Origin: Nyssa sinensis
Lineage: Eukaryota > Streptophyta > Magnoliopsida > Cornales > Nyssaceae
Assembly: GCA_008638375.1 (NCBI GenBank)
Contig: CM018047.1
Location: 53,142,679-53,206,678 of the forward strand
Length of the DNA stretch: 64,000 nt
Direction: 5' to 3'
The notes under the pieces were generated by a model, which made no database searches, was not told where the DNA came from, and saw only the letters and a list, made by a program, of their open reading frames with translations. This document shows, piece after piece, positions 13,535 to 25,051 of the stretch (its first letter is position 1; the number at the start of each line of letters is the position of its first letter). A program made the position numbers and the translations under genes.

Positions 13535-13880
13535 AAATTACATTTGGTTTGATTAAATCAGTGAAATTTCATTATTTCTTTGAAAATGAAAGTGAATTAA
13601 AACTGGTTTGATTAAGTATAGTAAAGTTTCATTGATTCTTTTAAAAGAGGAAATGAATTTAATTGATTTGATTAAAATATTGAAATTCCACTATCCGAAA
13701 CTTACTTGAAACTGGTTTGTACAATGAAATTTCACTATTTTCTTAGAAGTGTAATTGAATTGAATCTGGTTTGATTAAATATAATAAATTTCTTTATTTT
13801 CTTTGAATGTTGAACTGAATTAAAGGTAGTTTTGATTAAAATAACCAAATTTTATTATATATTTTATTTATAAAGAATTG
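13535..13880 (+). repeat. Degenerate tandem repeat, about 50-62 bp unit, six copies
   Basis: Six imperfect copies carry the pattern CTGGTTTGATTAAA, then GTGAAATTTCA, then TTCTTTGAAA, then GAATTGAA. It lies just right of LTR E and leads into plain AT-rich sequence up to about 14520. Confidence 0.6.
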
Positions 13881-14198
13881 ATTTTAATAATGTATTTTAT
13901 AAATAACTGGTTTTGATGTTAATTATCTTGATGTGTTTTGTTTGTAAATTCATATTATGGAATAGATAACTTAGTAATGTGTTGTGCATAAGTTAGGAGA
14001 AAAACACATTTTATGTGTAAAAGAAATTCAAACTAGTGTAACTATGCTCTCAATTGTAGTTTTTCACAAACTATATATGCATTTCAACCTTATTTTGCCA
14101 TTTTTCCAAAAAAATAGTGAAATGTATTTCACTATTTGGAGCTATTTTTTTAAGAAAAACTTCATATGTTGTTTGATAGATATCAATTTATAGAACTC

Positions 14199-14229
<31 letters not shown>

Positions 14230-14520
14230 TTATTAAAAATAGATTTATATATTATGAGATATTGAATTTTAAAACTTAGAAGAACTTCTTGAAACACAAG
14301 TACTATTCATGCGCCAATCTCTTAGAAATTCAAGAGAGAATCATGAAAATATGAATGAAATGGTAATTTTGTTCGAAAATTTTTGAAAAACTTTTGGAAT
14401 TAATTTATTTGGGCTTAAATCTTATTTGCGACCTGTTGGTTGAAGACCCCCCCCCCCAAAAAAAAAATACCAAACCACGTCCGTTCTGTATGAATACTTT
14501 GTTATTTTTTGAAACTACTA
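13881..14520. other. AT-rich intergenic stretch
   Basis: No supported gene. It contains a (TA)n run at about 14201-14229 and a C-run next to an A-run at about 14447-14467. The 69-residue open frame at 13984 has no recognisable family. Confidence 0.6.
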
Positions 14521-14905
14521 AGAGTAGTTTCAATGGTAAGCTAAATGGAGCTACTAAAGCTAAAATTTGGTAGGTTAGCAAAAGAGTAATACTCCAATAG
14601 TAGTTTTTACTCCTTTCAAAATTTGACTAAAGTCAAATATTCTATCAAATATAGCTTTGTTTTAGTAGACTACTATCTATATCAATATTTTATATTGCAA
14701 GATATCAACGGTCTAGATTTGATAGTACCTTTTTTCTCGTTTTAATGGTTGAAAATGATAGTTGAGAAGAAGAATGATAGTTATGTCAAAAAATAGCATT
14801 TCACCATTGGAGTAGAAATGCCAAAAAATAATTTTTTGATACTGTAATACTGCTAAAATTTAGTTTTAGTAAGATCAAAATGACTTTTAACATTAGAATT
14901 GGTCT
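14521..14905. mobile_element. MITE-like element with about 55-bp imperfect inverted ends
   Basis: The left end (AGAGTAGTTTCAATGGTAAG) and the reverse complement of the right end (AGACCAATTCTAATGTTAAA) align over about 55 bases with mismatches. The size (385 bp), AT-richness and lack of coding potential fit a miniature inverted-repeat transposon. I could not find a clear target-site duplication, so the superfamily is unassigned. Confidence 0.5.
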
Positions 14906-15072
14906 ATGACATCCATTTCACAAGTAACGGATACAAGTTTATTTCTATCAGTATATACCAAGACGGTGTAGTTTTGGGCTCGACAAGCACAGATCGAAAC
15001 TGCACCATTTTGATTTGTGTTATAAAAATGGACTAGAAGCTAAGACACGTCCAATTCGCCTTGAATCAACTT

Positions 15073-15618
15073 AGGGATGGCAATTTGTCCCGCTCCGTCG
15101 AAAATTTGCCTCGCTCCGTCCTTAATGGAATGAGTATGTGATGCTCATAAACCAGATTGGAGCGGAGTCAGGATATGACTTTTAAAATCTCGTTGGGTTC
15201 AAAGTGGGTTCGAGGTATGGTCTCCCCGGCTCATTTAGATATTAAATTTTTTTATTTATTTTTATATACACTATATTTATCAATAAACAATACGATATAA
15301 AATTAGTTTTAAGGTTTTTTATATCATACTCATATATATATATATTTTTGTATTAATTATTTTAACAAAAAAATTAATTTATTTATCAAAATAAAAGTTT
15401 TAATTTACTTAATATATATATATATATATATATATAGAGAAATTCAAAGCGAGACGAAATGAAATGAAAGAATGTATAAACTAAATCTAGATCAAAGTAA
15501 ACTTTTACACAAGACAGGATGAAATTCGGGACAAAAAATATAAATAGAACTGGGATTGAGAAAGGAGCACCCAACCCAAACGTCCCCCGTCCCAAACGTC
15601 CCCCGTCGCTATTCCTAA
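15073..15618. mobile_element. Putative non-autonomous DNA transposon upstream of the PPR gene
   Basis: The left end reads AGGGATGGCAATTTGTCCCG. The right end, reverse-complemented, starts TTAGGAATAGCGACGGGGG. The two share a TTAGG-AT-GC pattern consistent with decayed terminal inverted repeats. The inside is AT-rich with a (TA)n run near 15412-15435 and a short tandem duplication (CCCAAACGTCCCCCGT) near 15573-15605. It ends about 820 bp before the PPR start codon. Confidence 0.4.
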
Positions 15619-15639
15619 CCCAACCGAGCCATCTTACAG

Positions 15640-15798
15640 GCAAGGATTCAAATCTCTCTCTCCTCTCTCTTTTTCTGCTACTCGTCTTGGGCCGCTTTGT
15701 AACGTCTAGAAAGCCCCCTCTCTCTGCTTTGCTCTGCTCTCTATTTCCCTTCGGATTGCGAGGCAGGCAATCGATTAGAGAACTGAGTATCTGTATTG
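15640..15798 (+). promoter_or_regulatory. Probable non-coding first exon and core promoter area of the PPR gene
   Basis: A CT-rich stretch (CTCTCTCTCC and CTCTCTTTTTC around 15652-15675), typical of plant 5' UTRs, is followed by a good splice donor, TTG|GTAAG, at 15799. The transcription start is not determined; the left limit is a guess. Confidence 0.45.
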
Positions 15799-16398
15799 GT
15801 AAGATTAATGGCAAATATAATCATGTCGTCTAGAAATGGGAGTTGATATGTGTGTGTGTATATATATGTATCGATGTACACGTACTTCTACGAATTTATG
15901 ATAATTTGAATCAGTATTCATCCTTCTTTTGATTATGTTATCTATTTTTTTCAATTTTGAATCACTCTGAAGTATCTGATTAGCTTGCATTGACCACTCG
16001 CTACTCAATTATTAGTAAATCGTATGACTTTCGCTTATGTTGACGAAAACCCTTGTTTTTCGGAGTATTGTGGCCTAAGCGTGTGACTATACATTCCTCT
16101 GGATAGTTAGAACATTACCTAGTTTCTATCTGTTATAGATTTATTTCATTCAACAAGAGTTGGTTTTGTTACTAATATTATCAAACACCTTCTGGGTTTC
16201 TCTCAAACACTGTTAAATTGCATGTCGTGTTCTAGAAAATCCATTGTTTTACAGTGGTTTGGCTGATATAATATTACTGGCACTGTAATTATCGAATTTT
16301 ATTCAATTTGGTATGGGATTTAGTACCTTTACCAAGAATTCTGAAGTTAGAAAAAAAGTGAACATTTATCTCACATGAATATTCAAACATTTTTGCAG
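15799..16398 (+). other. Putative 5' UTR intron of the PPR gene
   Basis: The donor GTAAG at 15799 and the acceptor TTTTTGCAG ending at 16398 enclose 600 bp of T-rich sequence. The start codon follows 43 bp after the acceptor. This is inferred from splice signals only. Confidence 0.45.
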
Positions 16399-16441
16399 GT
16401 TTTGATTTTCACTTCCAATATCTTTGGGGCACATGTGAAGA

Positions 16442-17815
16442 ATGGTTTGTAGATTTTCTACTAGGTTATTAAATATATGCATAGCTTCTATTTGTAAAGC
16501 CCAACAATTGGAGAAAGCAGAAGCTATTATAATTGATGGTATAAGATTAGGGGTGCTACCGGATGTGGTAACTTACAATACACTGATTGCTGCCTATTGT
16601 CGTTTTGTTGGTATTGACACAGCTTATTCTGTTCTACATAGAATGAGAGAAGCTGGGATAAACCCAGATGTTATTACATATAATTCTTTGATAGCTGCTG
16701 CCACGAGGCATTGCTTATTGTCACGATCCCTGGATCTGTTTGAAGAAATGCTTCAAATGGGTATCCTTCCTAATGTGTGGAGTTACAATACTTTGATGCA
16801 TTGCTTCTTTAAATCAGGAAAACCAGATGAGGCCAACATGGTATTTCGGGACATTTTTTTGAGCAATCTCTCTCCTTGTCCGTCTACGTTTAACATTATG
16901 ATTAACGGCCTTTGCAAGAATGGCTATACAAATAATGCCCTCATGTTATTCAGGAATTTACAACGTCATGGATTTGTTCCCCAAATAGTAACATACAATA
17001 TTCTTATCAATGGGCTTTGCAAGTCGGGTAGGTTGGGGGCAGCGAGAAGGATTCTCAAGGAACTTGGGGAATCAGGCCATGTGCCAAATGCCATAACTTA
17101 CACTACAGTAATGAAATGTTGCTTTAGATCTAGGCAGTTTGAACAAGGGCTTGAGATTTTCTCAGAGATGAAGAGGAAAGGATATACCTTTGATGCCTTT
17201 GCATACTGCACAGTCAGTGGTGCTTTAGTGAAAACGGGTAGGACAGAGGAGGCAAACAAATGCATGGAGCAGATGGTTACGAATGGCATTGAGCTTGATA
17301 TAGTGTCTTACAACAACTTGATTAATTTGTATTGTAGGGAAGGTAAGTTGGAGAATGCCTATAAGCTGTTGGATGAAATAGAAAAAAGAGGGTTGGAATG
17401 TGACAAGTATACCCACACAATTCTGATTGATGGACTGTGCAAGGCGGGTAATTTTGAATCAGCTCAGCAACATTTGAAGTACATGAATATGATGGGCTTT
17501 GATTCAAACTTGGTTGCTTCCAACTGTTTGATTGATGCGTTGTCTAAAGCTGGTCAGATTGATTGTGCAATGAAGGTGTTCCATTCAATGGAACTAAAGG
17601 ATTCGTTTACTTACTCCTCCTTGGTGCACAATCTTTGCAAGGCAAGGAGATTCCATTCTGCATCCAAGCTCCTGCTGTCGTGTTTAAGAGGTGGCATGAA
17701 AATACTTAAGTCTGCCCAACGGGCTGTTCTTGCTGGTCTCCGTTCTTCAGGATTTACCAGACAAGCAAGGAAGCTTCAGTTGAAAATACGATTGGCTAAG
17801 ATTTTACACTTTTGA
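16442..17815 (+). CDS. P-class pentatricopeptide repeat protein, At5g46680-like
   Basis: A 457-residue uninterrupted frame is built almost entirely of 35-residue PPR motifs. About eleven to twelve repeats run from residue 7 to 423, with hallmark phrases such as PDVVTYNTLI (40-49), PDVITYNSLI, VTYNILINGLCKSGR (183-197) and YTHTILIDGLCKAG. No E, DYW or SMR domain follows, so it is P class. These proteins bind organellar RNA through paired residues in each repeat and affect its stability, splicing or translation. The overall pattern, including the start MVCRFSTRLLNI and the HNLCK/ASKLLLSC tail, resembles Arabidopsis At5g46680, which is of similar length. The first repeat begins almost at the N-terminus, so there is little room for a classical transit peptide and the compartment is uncertain. 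The start is the first ATG after the likely UTR intron. The frame is intact and I expect it to be functional. Confidence 0.93.
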   Translation: MVCRFSTRLLNICIASICKAQQLEKAEAIIIDGIRLGVLPDVVTYNTLIAAYCRFVGIDTAYSVLHRMREAGINPDVITYNSLIAAATRHCLLSRSLDLFEEMLQMGILPNVWSYNTLMHCFFKSGKPDEANMVFRDIFLSNLSPCPSTFNIMINGLCKNGYTNNALMLFRNLQRHGFVPQIVTYNILINGLCKSGRLGAARRILKELGESGHVPNAITYTTVMKCCFRSRQFEQGLEIFSEMKRKGYTFDAFAYCTVSGALVKTGRTEEANKCMEQMVTNGIELDIVSYNNLINLYCREGKLENAYKLLDEIEKRGLECDKYTHTILIDGLCKAGNFESAQQHLKYMNMMGFDSNLVASNCLIDALSKAGQIDCAMKVFHSMELKDSFTYSSLVHNLCKARRFHSASKLLLSCLRGGMKILKSAQRAVLAGLRSSGFTRQARKLQLKIRLAKILHF

Positions 17816-18372
17816 TTTGACCATGGTTTTCAATTATGTGCTAGAAGATGGAAGAGCTTATCTGTGCAATTGACTTAATTCTAAGGATCTTCTTGAAATT
17901 GAAGTCAACAGATAAAGTCAACTTCTTGTTGCAAATTTTAGTTGATTTGGAGTAATACTCATCTTGTACCAAGCCATTGATTGAAATACCAGACAGAGTT
18001 AATGGAAAATATTGGTCATTCATTAACACACATGGGTATGTGCTAGATTTGCCCAACACTTTCTTGGACTTTTACACTTTGTTTTGATATCTCAAATGCA
18101 CAACAGCTGTTTAAAAAATTATCTAATGGAACTAAATCTTTGAAAAGATGTCTTTAGTTGTATTCCAATTTTTGATAGGTAATCCTTTTTTTATTTTGGC
18201 AGATAAGTTGGTTGACATTATTGAGGACCAAAATAGGAATGCATCCTGGGCTTTTCAGAGTGAAATGTGTTATCAAGAACGTATCTTTATGTGAGTATGC
18301 TTATGGCCCAAAAATAAAAATAAATGTTTAGTTTGTTTATATTTACATTTTGGTTGATTAGGATTTAGCTGA
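17816..18372 (+). other. 3' flank of the PPR gene, no further gene seen
   Basis: It probably contains the 3' UTR. No open frame with recognisable content. The flanking copy of the SINE target duplication (AGGATTTAGCTGA) ends this stretch at 18372. Confidence 0.5.
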
Positions 18373-18647
18373 CGGAAACCAACTGGTGCTAGCCTAGTTG
18401 GTAAGCATGTCATCCTCATTAGGGGGAGGTCATGGGTTCTCAAGTCTCACTCCCCTCATTAGTGGTGCTGCAAGTATTATTTCCAATCGGCTATGGGCTT
18501 GGCTGGTTTGTCTGTCCAAGGTTCATATTTGAGATGTTCCTGTCGCTATTAGATTGTGTATTCTTCTGTTATGATGTAATACTGTAATTGTACTGTTTAG
18601 TTGAGTCGATTAATTGATTGTAATGCTTCATTGCTTCCCTTAAAAAA
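18373..18647 (+). mobile_element. tRNA-derived SINE
   Basis: The 5' part carries polymerase III promoter boxes: an A-box-like TAGCCTAGTTGGTAAGC and a B-box-like GGGTTCTCAAGTC. The 3' end is a TTAAAAAAA tail. It is flanked by a 13-bp target duplication with one mismatch (AGGATTTAGCTGA at 18360-18372, AGGATTTTGCTGA at 18648-18660). Length 275 bp. Confidence 0.8.
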
Positions 18648-18660
18648 AGGATTTTGCTGA

Positions 18661-19544
18661 GCATTGTGCCCCCTAGTTTCCGGTACGGAACCCATGCATC
18701 GTCTTATAACTTTGTACACAGGAACTACCTTGCATATGGGTTTGTGTGAAATCCAGTGGCTTCTCCATGATTATCAACTGCACAAATTGCTTCATGTGTG
18801 AGCCATTGGCACCTACACAATTATCAACCGCTTCTGTCCAGCACCCGATTCTTCACTCATATGCTACCTGCCACCATTGAAAGTATTTGCTCCAATCACC
18901 CTTACCTCCTCCCTCTTTTTAACCAAAGATTTTCATTTGCTGTAGCTGAAGAGTAGGGTAATCTTGCTGTCGGGAATCAGCTGATTAGTGTTGCCAGAGT
19001 GTCTTGGGGATAGATACTGGAAAGGATTCTACTGCCAGATTAGCCCTGTAACAAATATTGTTGACTTACAAACAAACACGCTTTGGCACCTATTTGAATG
19101 CTTTCACAGGCACACAAGTACCATCAAAATGGCTGCTGAAATAACATTCCTGATGCATACTCCATAACGGCTTTAAATCTCTTACCAAAATAGCTTCCAG
19201 TCTTAAAAATACCAGAAACACTAATATGAAACAACTTTGAATCTGAAGATAGCAATGTATTTCTTTGCAATATTCAATCTTCCATGAGAACCTTACAAGC
19301 TCAAGTTCCAATCGAATCTAGAATGACAAATTATCAGGCAGTTTTGACACCTTCACATCAATGAGGTCTTCCAAACTTTCAGTACTTACCTTGCTATAGG
19401 TCCATACTAGCATTGACAGCACGGGTTATTAGAAAAAGCGATTTGATATGATAAATAAACTTACAGTCACAATTTTTGCGTTAACATTCTGGCATACTCT
19501 CAATACCAAATTAAAAATCTAGAAAATTTTAATTTAGAAAATAT
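18661..19544. other. Intergenic stretch, nothing assignable
   Basis: Moderate GC content near 18700-19000, but no open frame or motif I recognise. Short open frames such as 19090-19311 on the minus strand show no family features. Confidence 0.4.
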
Positions 19545-19962
19545 ATACATGTCATTACTCATTGTCTTTTTTATATATATTTTCAATTTTTCCTCTACTT
19601 CTGTTTTTTCACGATTCTTTTTTATTTAAGACTATAATTTTGTCGTTGCAAATTTTAAATACAAAAAAATATTTTCTTAATTTATTTTGACATTTTTCTC
19701 AACCTTTATTTTTTCACAATTATTTTTTACTTAGAATTCTAAAACACATAGTTACCATCTAACCATCAAGCATTAGCTGATTGGTATCAACTCCACCTTC
19801 TAAAGTGGGGAGTGAGGGTTCAAGTCCCAATTGGGACATAGTGGGTGTGTCTCTTACCCATAAAAAAAAGGTCCATCTAAATCAATTCAAACTTTAGTTA
19901 CCATATAATTTTATTGTTGTCTCAAAGATTAATACAACAAAATATACACATCATTGTTTATG

Positions 19963-19999
<37 letters not shown>

Positions 20000-20560
20000 G
20001 TATGAAAGGTTTTATTGAGTTCTTTGTGAAAAAAAATCTATGCTTGATCAATAAGAAACAACGTGCAATAATTTTTCTATTGTGGGACTTAAAATTACAA
20101 TATAATTTTTTTGTTGTTTTTTGTGAATTTTAGTTGCAAAAAAAATTCTACATGTCATTTTTAAAACAAAATTTCCACTTTTTTTTTTTTTTTTTTTATC
20201 TAGTTCTATTTTTTCACAATTCTTTTTTGTTTAGGATTATATAGTTACACATTTTAATTACAAAAAGTCTACATGTCATTGTTTTAAATTTTTTTTTTTT
20301 TTTACATTTTTTTCCACTCCTATTGTTTCAAATTTCTTTTTTGTTTAGAATTCTATAACACATATATTATGTTCATTTAAATTAGACTCAAAACTTAGAT
20401 TATTTTATAATTTTTTTGTTGCAAATTTTTAATTTTAAAAAATCAACATGTCATTTTTTAAATAGTTTTTCCACTTTTTTCTCCATAGCTATTTTTTAAC
20501 AGTTTGTTTTTGTTTCTCCATGTTTTTGCTTTTTACAGTTATTTTTGTTTAGTTTATAGT
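19545..20560. repeat. T-rich degenerate tandem repeat, about 120-bp unit
   Basis: Several imperfect copies combine ACATGTCATT, then a T-run, then TTTTTCACAATTCTTTTTTGTTTAG, then GTTGCAAATTTTAA. The copies are diverged and interrupted by a SINE at 19763 and a (TA)n/(TATG)n run at about 19962-20003. Confidence 0.5.
19763..19872 (+). mobile_element. Short SINE copy (second family)
   Basis: It has A-box-like TTAGCTGATTGGTATCA and B-box-like GGGTTCAAGTCCC, a TGGGACATAGTGGGTGTGT 3' body and a CCATAAAAAAAA tail. CCATCTAA occurs at 19755-19762 and again at 19873-19880, a likely target duplication. It is the same family as the copy at 21651. Confidence 0.7.
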
Positions 20561-20765
20561 GGTTTAGAATTCTAGTATCATGCTCTTTGAGTGACAATAA
20601 TTTCAAAGTATTTCATCCCTAAACTTGTGACTTGAGCTATGCTAGTGGGAGGTAGACTTTTATTTTCTTAATAATTTTGTATCTTATAAAATGTCTGTTA
20701 TTACCAACTCTTGTTTCAACATTAATAAAAAATGTTAAAAATAGAATGTAATAAGAAAAATTCTA

Positions 20766-21321
20766 TGACTCTTTGTTGGCTCACGTGTTCGTGTTGGTGT
20801 CGGACACGGACACTCGGGCACTTACCGGACGTGTGAAAAAAGTGTTCAAATTTTTTATATTTTCTGAATTTTGGACACGTTTTGGACACGTTAAGGTCAT
20901 TCTTTGAACATATTATTTTTTGTGTGTGTTGATATTTTCTTCTTTCTTCTCATCTTCTTTTCCGTTTTTTATTTTGGTTATATGTATGCATATGTATGTT
21001 TTATGTACTAGTTAGTGAATTTATTTTGAAATTTGAATCATGGATGTTGATGGTTAAATCAAGAAGTTATAGAATTTTTATTTAATGACTTTGTTATTTT
21101 AACATCTTAATAATATTTTTGTAATTTTGGTATTTTTATACTAATTTTAATTAAAATAATGTTAAGTTTTTATTATATGGTCATATAGTGTGTGTGTGTG
21201 TGTGTGTGTATATATGCAACATGTCTCCGACGTATCCGTGTCCTATTTTTTTGAGAAGTTCCATGTTCCTGTGTCTATTTCATGTCTTATTTATATCCTA
21301 GTCTGTGTCCATGCTTCTTAG
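20766..21321 (+). mobile_element. GTGTCC-family MITE-like element, copy 1
   Basis: It ends GTGTCCATGCTTCTTAG, the inverted form of the CTAAGAAGCA-GGACAC start seen in copies 2 and 3. Its core shares GAATCATGGATGTTGATG, then TTTAATGACTTTGTTATTTTAA, then ATTATATGGTCATAT with the other two. The left terminal repeat is decayed, so that edge is approximate. Multiple GGACAC/GTGTCC motifs lie at both ends. No protein is encoded. Confidence 0.65.
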
Positions 21322-21344
21322 GATAAATTTAAGAAAATAGGTCC

Positions 21345-22130
21345 TTCTCAACTCTTCCTATTATAAGTAGCACATATTTTTTGGACCCACAAAATGTCAG
21401 AACTATGTAACTAAAAGAGGCAAAGTGGATCGAACCCCTTTTTTTTTGTGCCAACAGTTTGGAAAAATTTAATTAATCATATTTCAAGAACATAAATTGA
21501 GTGTCTTTATGTAGAATGATAAAAATGTGTTAACTACCTTATTGTTATTATTATCACTTGGATGACTTTAAAAAAATTGAGTTTGTTAATTAATGATATT
21601 GAAATGCAAAAATTGAGGGTCTTAACATAGAATGAATAAAAATGCATTAAGTTACCACCAACTGTTAACTTGAGTGGTATCTCCTGTTACTCCTGCACGG
21701 GGAGGTGTAAGGTTCTAGTTATGATTGGGACATGAGTGTGTGTATTAACTATAAAAAAATAAAAATAAATAAAAATGTATTATGCTTATTATTATTATTG
21801 TTGTTGTTGTTCTCACTTGGATGACTTTAAGGAGGGAGATTGTTTTTGTTAATTTTTTCAGATGTCAATTATTATGTGGGATAGACTTCATGAGTAGTAT
21901 TATTTCATATGACCTTTTTCTCATAATAAGTAGCACAAATTTTTTTGAACCCACAAAATTTCGGAACTAAAGTGAATTGAACTCCTTCCATGCAACTGTT
22001 TGGAATAATTTAACTTATGATCTTAATGTGGAATGATATAAAATGCATTAAAGCTCATTATTATTATTGTTGTTTTCACTTGGATGACTTTAAAGGATGA
22101 GTTTTGTTTGCTAATTTTTCACATTTTAAT
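21345..22130 (+). repeat. Local direct duplication with a SINE in one copy
   Basis: Segments around 21345-21600 recur at about 21900-22130 in the same order (AAGTAGCACA, then ACCCACAAAAT, then TTTGGAA-AATTTAA, then ATGTAGAATGATA, then TTATTATTATTGTTG, then CACTTGGATGACTTTAA). A third partial copy at 21612-21860 contains the SINE. Confidence 0.65.
21651..21769 (+). mobile_element. Short SINE copy inserted in the duplicated segment
   Basis: It has A-box-like TTAACTTGAGTGGTAT, B-box-like AAGGTTCTAGTTATG, a TGGGACATGAGTGTGTGT body and an A-rich tail, matching the SINE at 19763. AAAAATGCATTA (21639-21650) and AAAAATGTATTA (21770-21781) flank it as target duplications. Confidence 0.7.
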
Positions 22131-24991
22131 TATTATCCTGGATAGAGAGACCGTGTTGGTTAAATGTGTGAGTTTGGAAGAGATAAGAATATTTTTGTTT
22201 GTAATTTTTTTTTTCAAATGTATAACTTCTAAAATGGAATTATTCTAAAATTGAATTGAAATAATTCTTTTTCAAATGTATTGACTTTCTAAATAGAATT
22301 ATTGCTAAATTGAATTGAGTTGTGATTTTAGAAAGGATACTTTTGGTTATAATTTTTTTAGGAAGGAAGAGTAATAGAAAAAAAGAGAAGGGAAAACATG
22401 AAAGTGGAGAGTGCAACGTTGGATAGGATGGAAAAACATGAAGGGGAAGACTAGCACATAAGAACTAAATTGCTATAGGAATATAGATAGATTTATCGTT
22501 GACTCCACTTGATTGGGAAAAGCTACCCACCAAGCAAGAGCAGGAGTAGTCATCTCGCGCTATGCGTGGGAAGTCGTACTCATGGTCATGCCTTCTCTCT
22601 CTCTCTCTCTCTTGTCTGTTTATCTGCTTGATATCCTCCTCTTTTCCCCTTCTCTCTCTTACCTGGCTGCCCCTTCCTTTAAAAAAATGTTGAGAATTGA
22701 AGTGGTTAATATATAGAGATAGAAACAATGTCCAAAATTTCCTTTTGCTCCCTTTGTAAAGGCCAAAATGTTTCCATTTCTAAATGAATCACAACAAAGC
22801 ATGGGTAGAAAACTTAAATTCATATGTTTCCACTTAAATGAAATTGTTTTGGTCAAAGCAGGCCAATAAATGGTCGAAACAAAACAAAAGTGTTGAAAAA
22901 ATTCATCCAGTGTGAACAACAATGGCAAAGACAGATAAAATCCAGTATTCTCTCTCCCCCCAAACAAAGGAAAAAAAAGTAAAAAGAGAGAGGGGATAAT
23001 AGTCATAGTATTTGGTTGCTAATTGTTATATTCTAGCTTTCTAATTGTTTTATTTAGCTTGATATTGTAAATGTTGCTTGAGTCACAATGTCTAATTTAT
23101 GTATATTATATAGCTCATGTCTATAGTGTTAATTTTGATTACAATAATTCAATTACAAGAGAAAATAAACTTTAAAATCTCTTATACTGGTTTTTTACTA
23201 GTAAAACATTGTTTGAGTTTTTTGATAACTTATTCACATTTGCATTTATACCTTGACTTTACCCTAGTGCTCCGTTGTGTGATGATTTTGTAGGCCTGAA
23301 ACACATTCAAATAATTAATTTTTTTGGATATCTTTATTTTTGTAGATGTTATTTCATGTTTACAAAGTGGGATGTTGATGGAATCTCATGACTTTTTTAA
23401 ATAGATCACCAGGCTGCAACATCCTGCTACTCCCATTGGAAGCCGTCATGAGACAACTAGAAATACATGCAACATCTCTGCTGAAGCTTCCCTTCCTGAA
23501 AATTTTCTTAGACAAAAATCCATTCTCATTCAAAGAATATTTTCAAAACCAAAATCCTGCTGTACCTCTCTGCTTGTGTTTCACTTTATTGTTTTATCCG
23601 ATTCACATTTTTTTTGGGCTTTGGGGGTGGGGGTTTTCATGACACTTGGGCATTGTTTATCTGTTACCAACATTCAATAAACATTGTATTCCTTTCTTCT
23701 TTTATTTGTTTGTATTATCTTTATTGGTTAATCTTATTTTCTATAGGAAACAACATTGGAAACTTCTCTGCTTATGAAGGGGGAAGCTACTTGAAAATCT
23801 ATATAATGGGCACTCTTCTTTTTAGGACCTTTTCTGGTTAGTCTGGTGCTAATTTGCTCTGACTCCTCAAAAAATACAGGTAATTCCAGAACCAAAACCC
23901 TCTATACTACAATATATGATCAATGACATATTCAAACTACTAATATGAGTTGCAAATATGTGGGAAATTCATTGTTATTAGCATCTGGTGATACACCATA
24001 GCACATATAAAACATAATATGTTTTATGAATATAATATGTATTGCTAATATGTATCTCATGTTGACTGTAACTTGAAATATACAATATGACGTAGAAGGT
24101 ACATATATGATACACATGATTTGCCTGATCTCTGCACAATAACTGGTTTTGGCAGTTTAAAAGTCAATAGTAAATTTACACTTTTCTCCTTATTCTTGAT
24201 AAAAATTTAACAAAAAGAATTTTTGTGATTCTGTTTTTGTTTTGTTTGCCTAAAATAAATGATCTCTTTACCAAGCTTAGAATGGAAACATGTTTATTTC
24301 TGCACTTTCTGGTTTAGGGAGATTGAGCATTAAATTATTTTTTCCCTCCAGTATCTGAAGGCACGTGGAAAATTTGCTTCGAGTTTGCAATGTGGAATCT
24401 AAGACCTGAATGATATAATGAAATTTGCACCTACTATAATGTTGAGTAGTAGAGTGCAATACTATGATTTTTGTGTTCTTTTGAAAGGTTGGAAACTGGA
24501 AGATTTTGCAACATTTTTTCCCCTCCCAATAATGAGTAAAGGGCAAGAAAGTGTCACACACTTCAAAAATCTATATTACCTAAAGCCTACTTTTCAGTGC
24601 AGGCAAGTTGTTGGGGTTTCAACCTTCTGTTTGTCAACTGAGGGAAGAAAAAGTTTGAACCAGAAAATGTATGGTTTCAATAGTTTCGGCACATATTGAA
24701 GTACTACTGGGCGTTCATTTATTTTTTCTCAAACCTTTTAACAGAACTGAGATGCTTGAGGATTTCGGCCTTACTTTTTCAAAGTCTGGTACCATGAAAT
24801 AATTGAGTTTGACAAGATTCTAAAAAGTTTCTTGCATGTACGGTGATAAGAAAGAAGAGAATCATAGTGACCGGCCCTACTGGTTAAAGGCATTTAAAGA
24901 AAATTCATGCTCTCCTCCCTTCTAATACAAGTGTATTTTTCTTGCATGTACGAAACAAATTGCTATTTATTGTATTCTTTAAATGCCTTTG

Positions 24992-24992
<1 letters not shown>
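22131..24992. other. Intergenic stretch without a supported gene
   Basis: It contains a short (CT)n run near 22591-22610 and many short open frames on both strands, none with recognisable domains. I cannot exclude small genes or UTRs. Confidence 0.4.

Positions 24993-25048
<56 letters not shown>
24993..25048. repeat. (TA)n microsatellite
   Basis: About 28 uninterrupted TA units. Two overlapping open frames across it are artefacts of the repeat. Confidence 0.95.

Positions 25049-25051
<3 letters not shown>

Noticed and set aside
18385..18460. Possible tRNA gene (A- and B-box motifs)
   Set aside because: It does not fold into a full cloverleaf by eye, lacks proper acceptor pairing and sits in a 275-bp unit with a tail and target duplications, so it is a SINE.
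23388..23841. Open frames that could be a small gene
   Set aside because: No start context, domain or codon pattern supports coding, and the two frames overlap each other.
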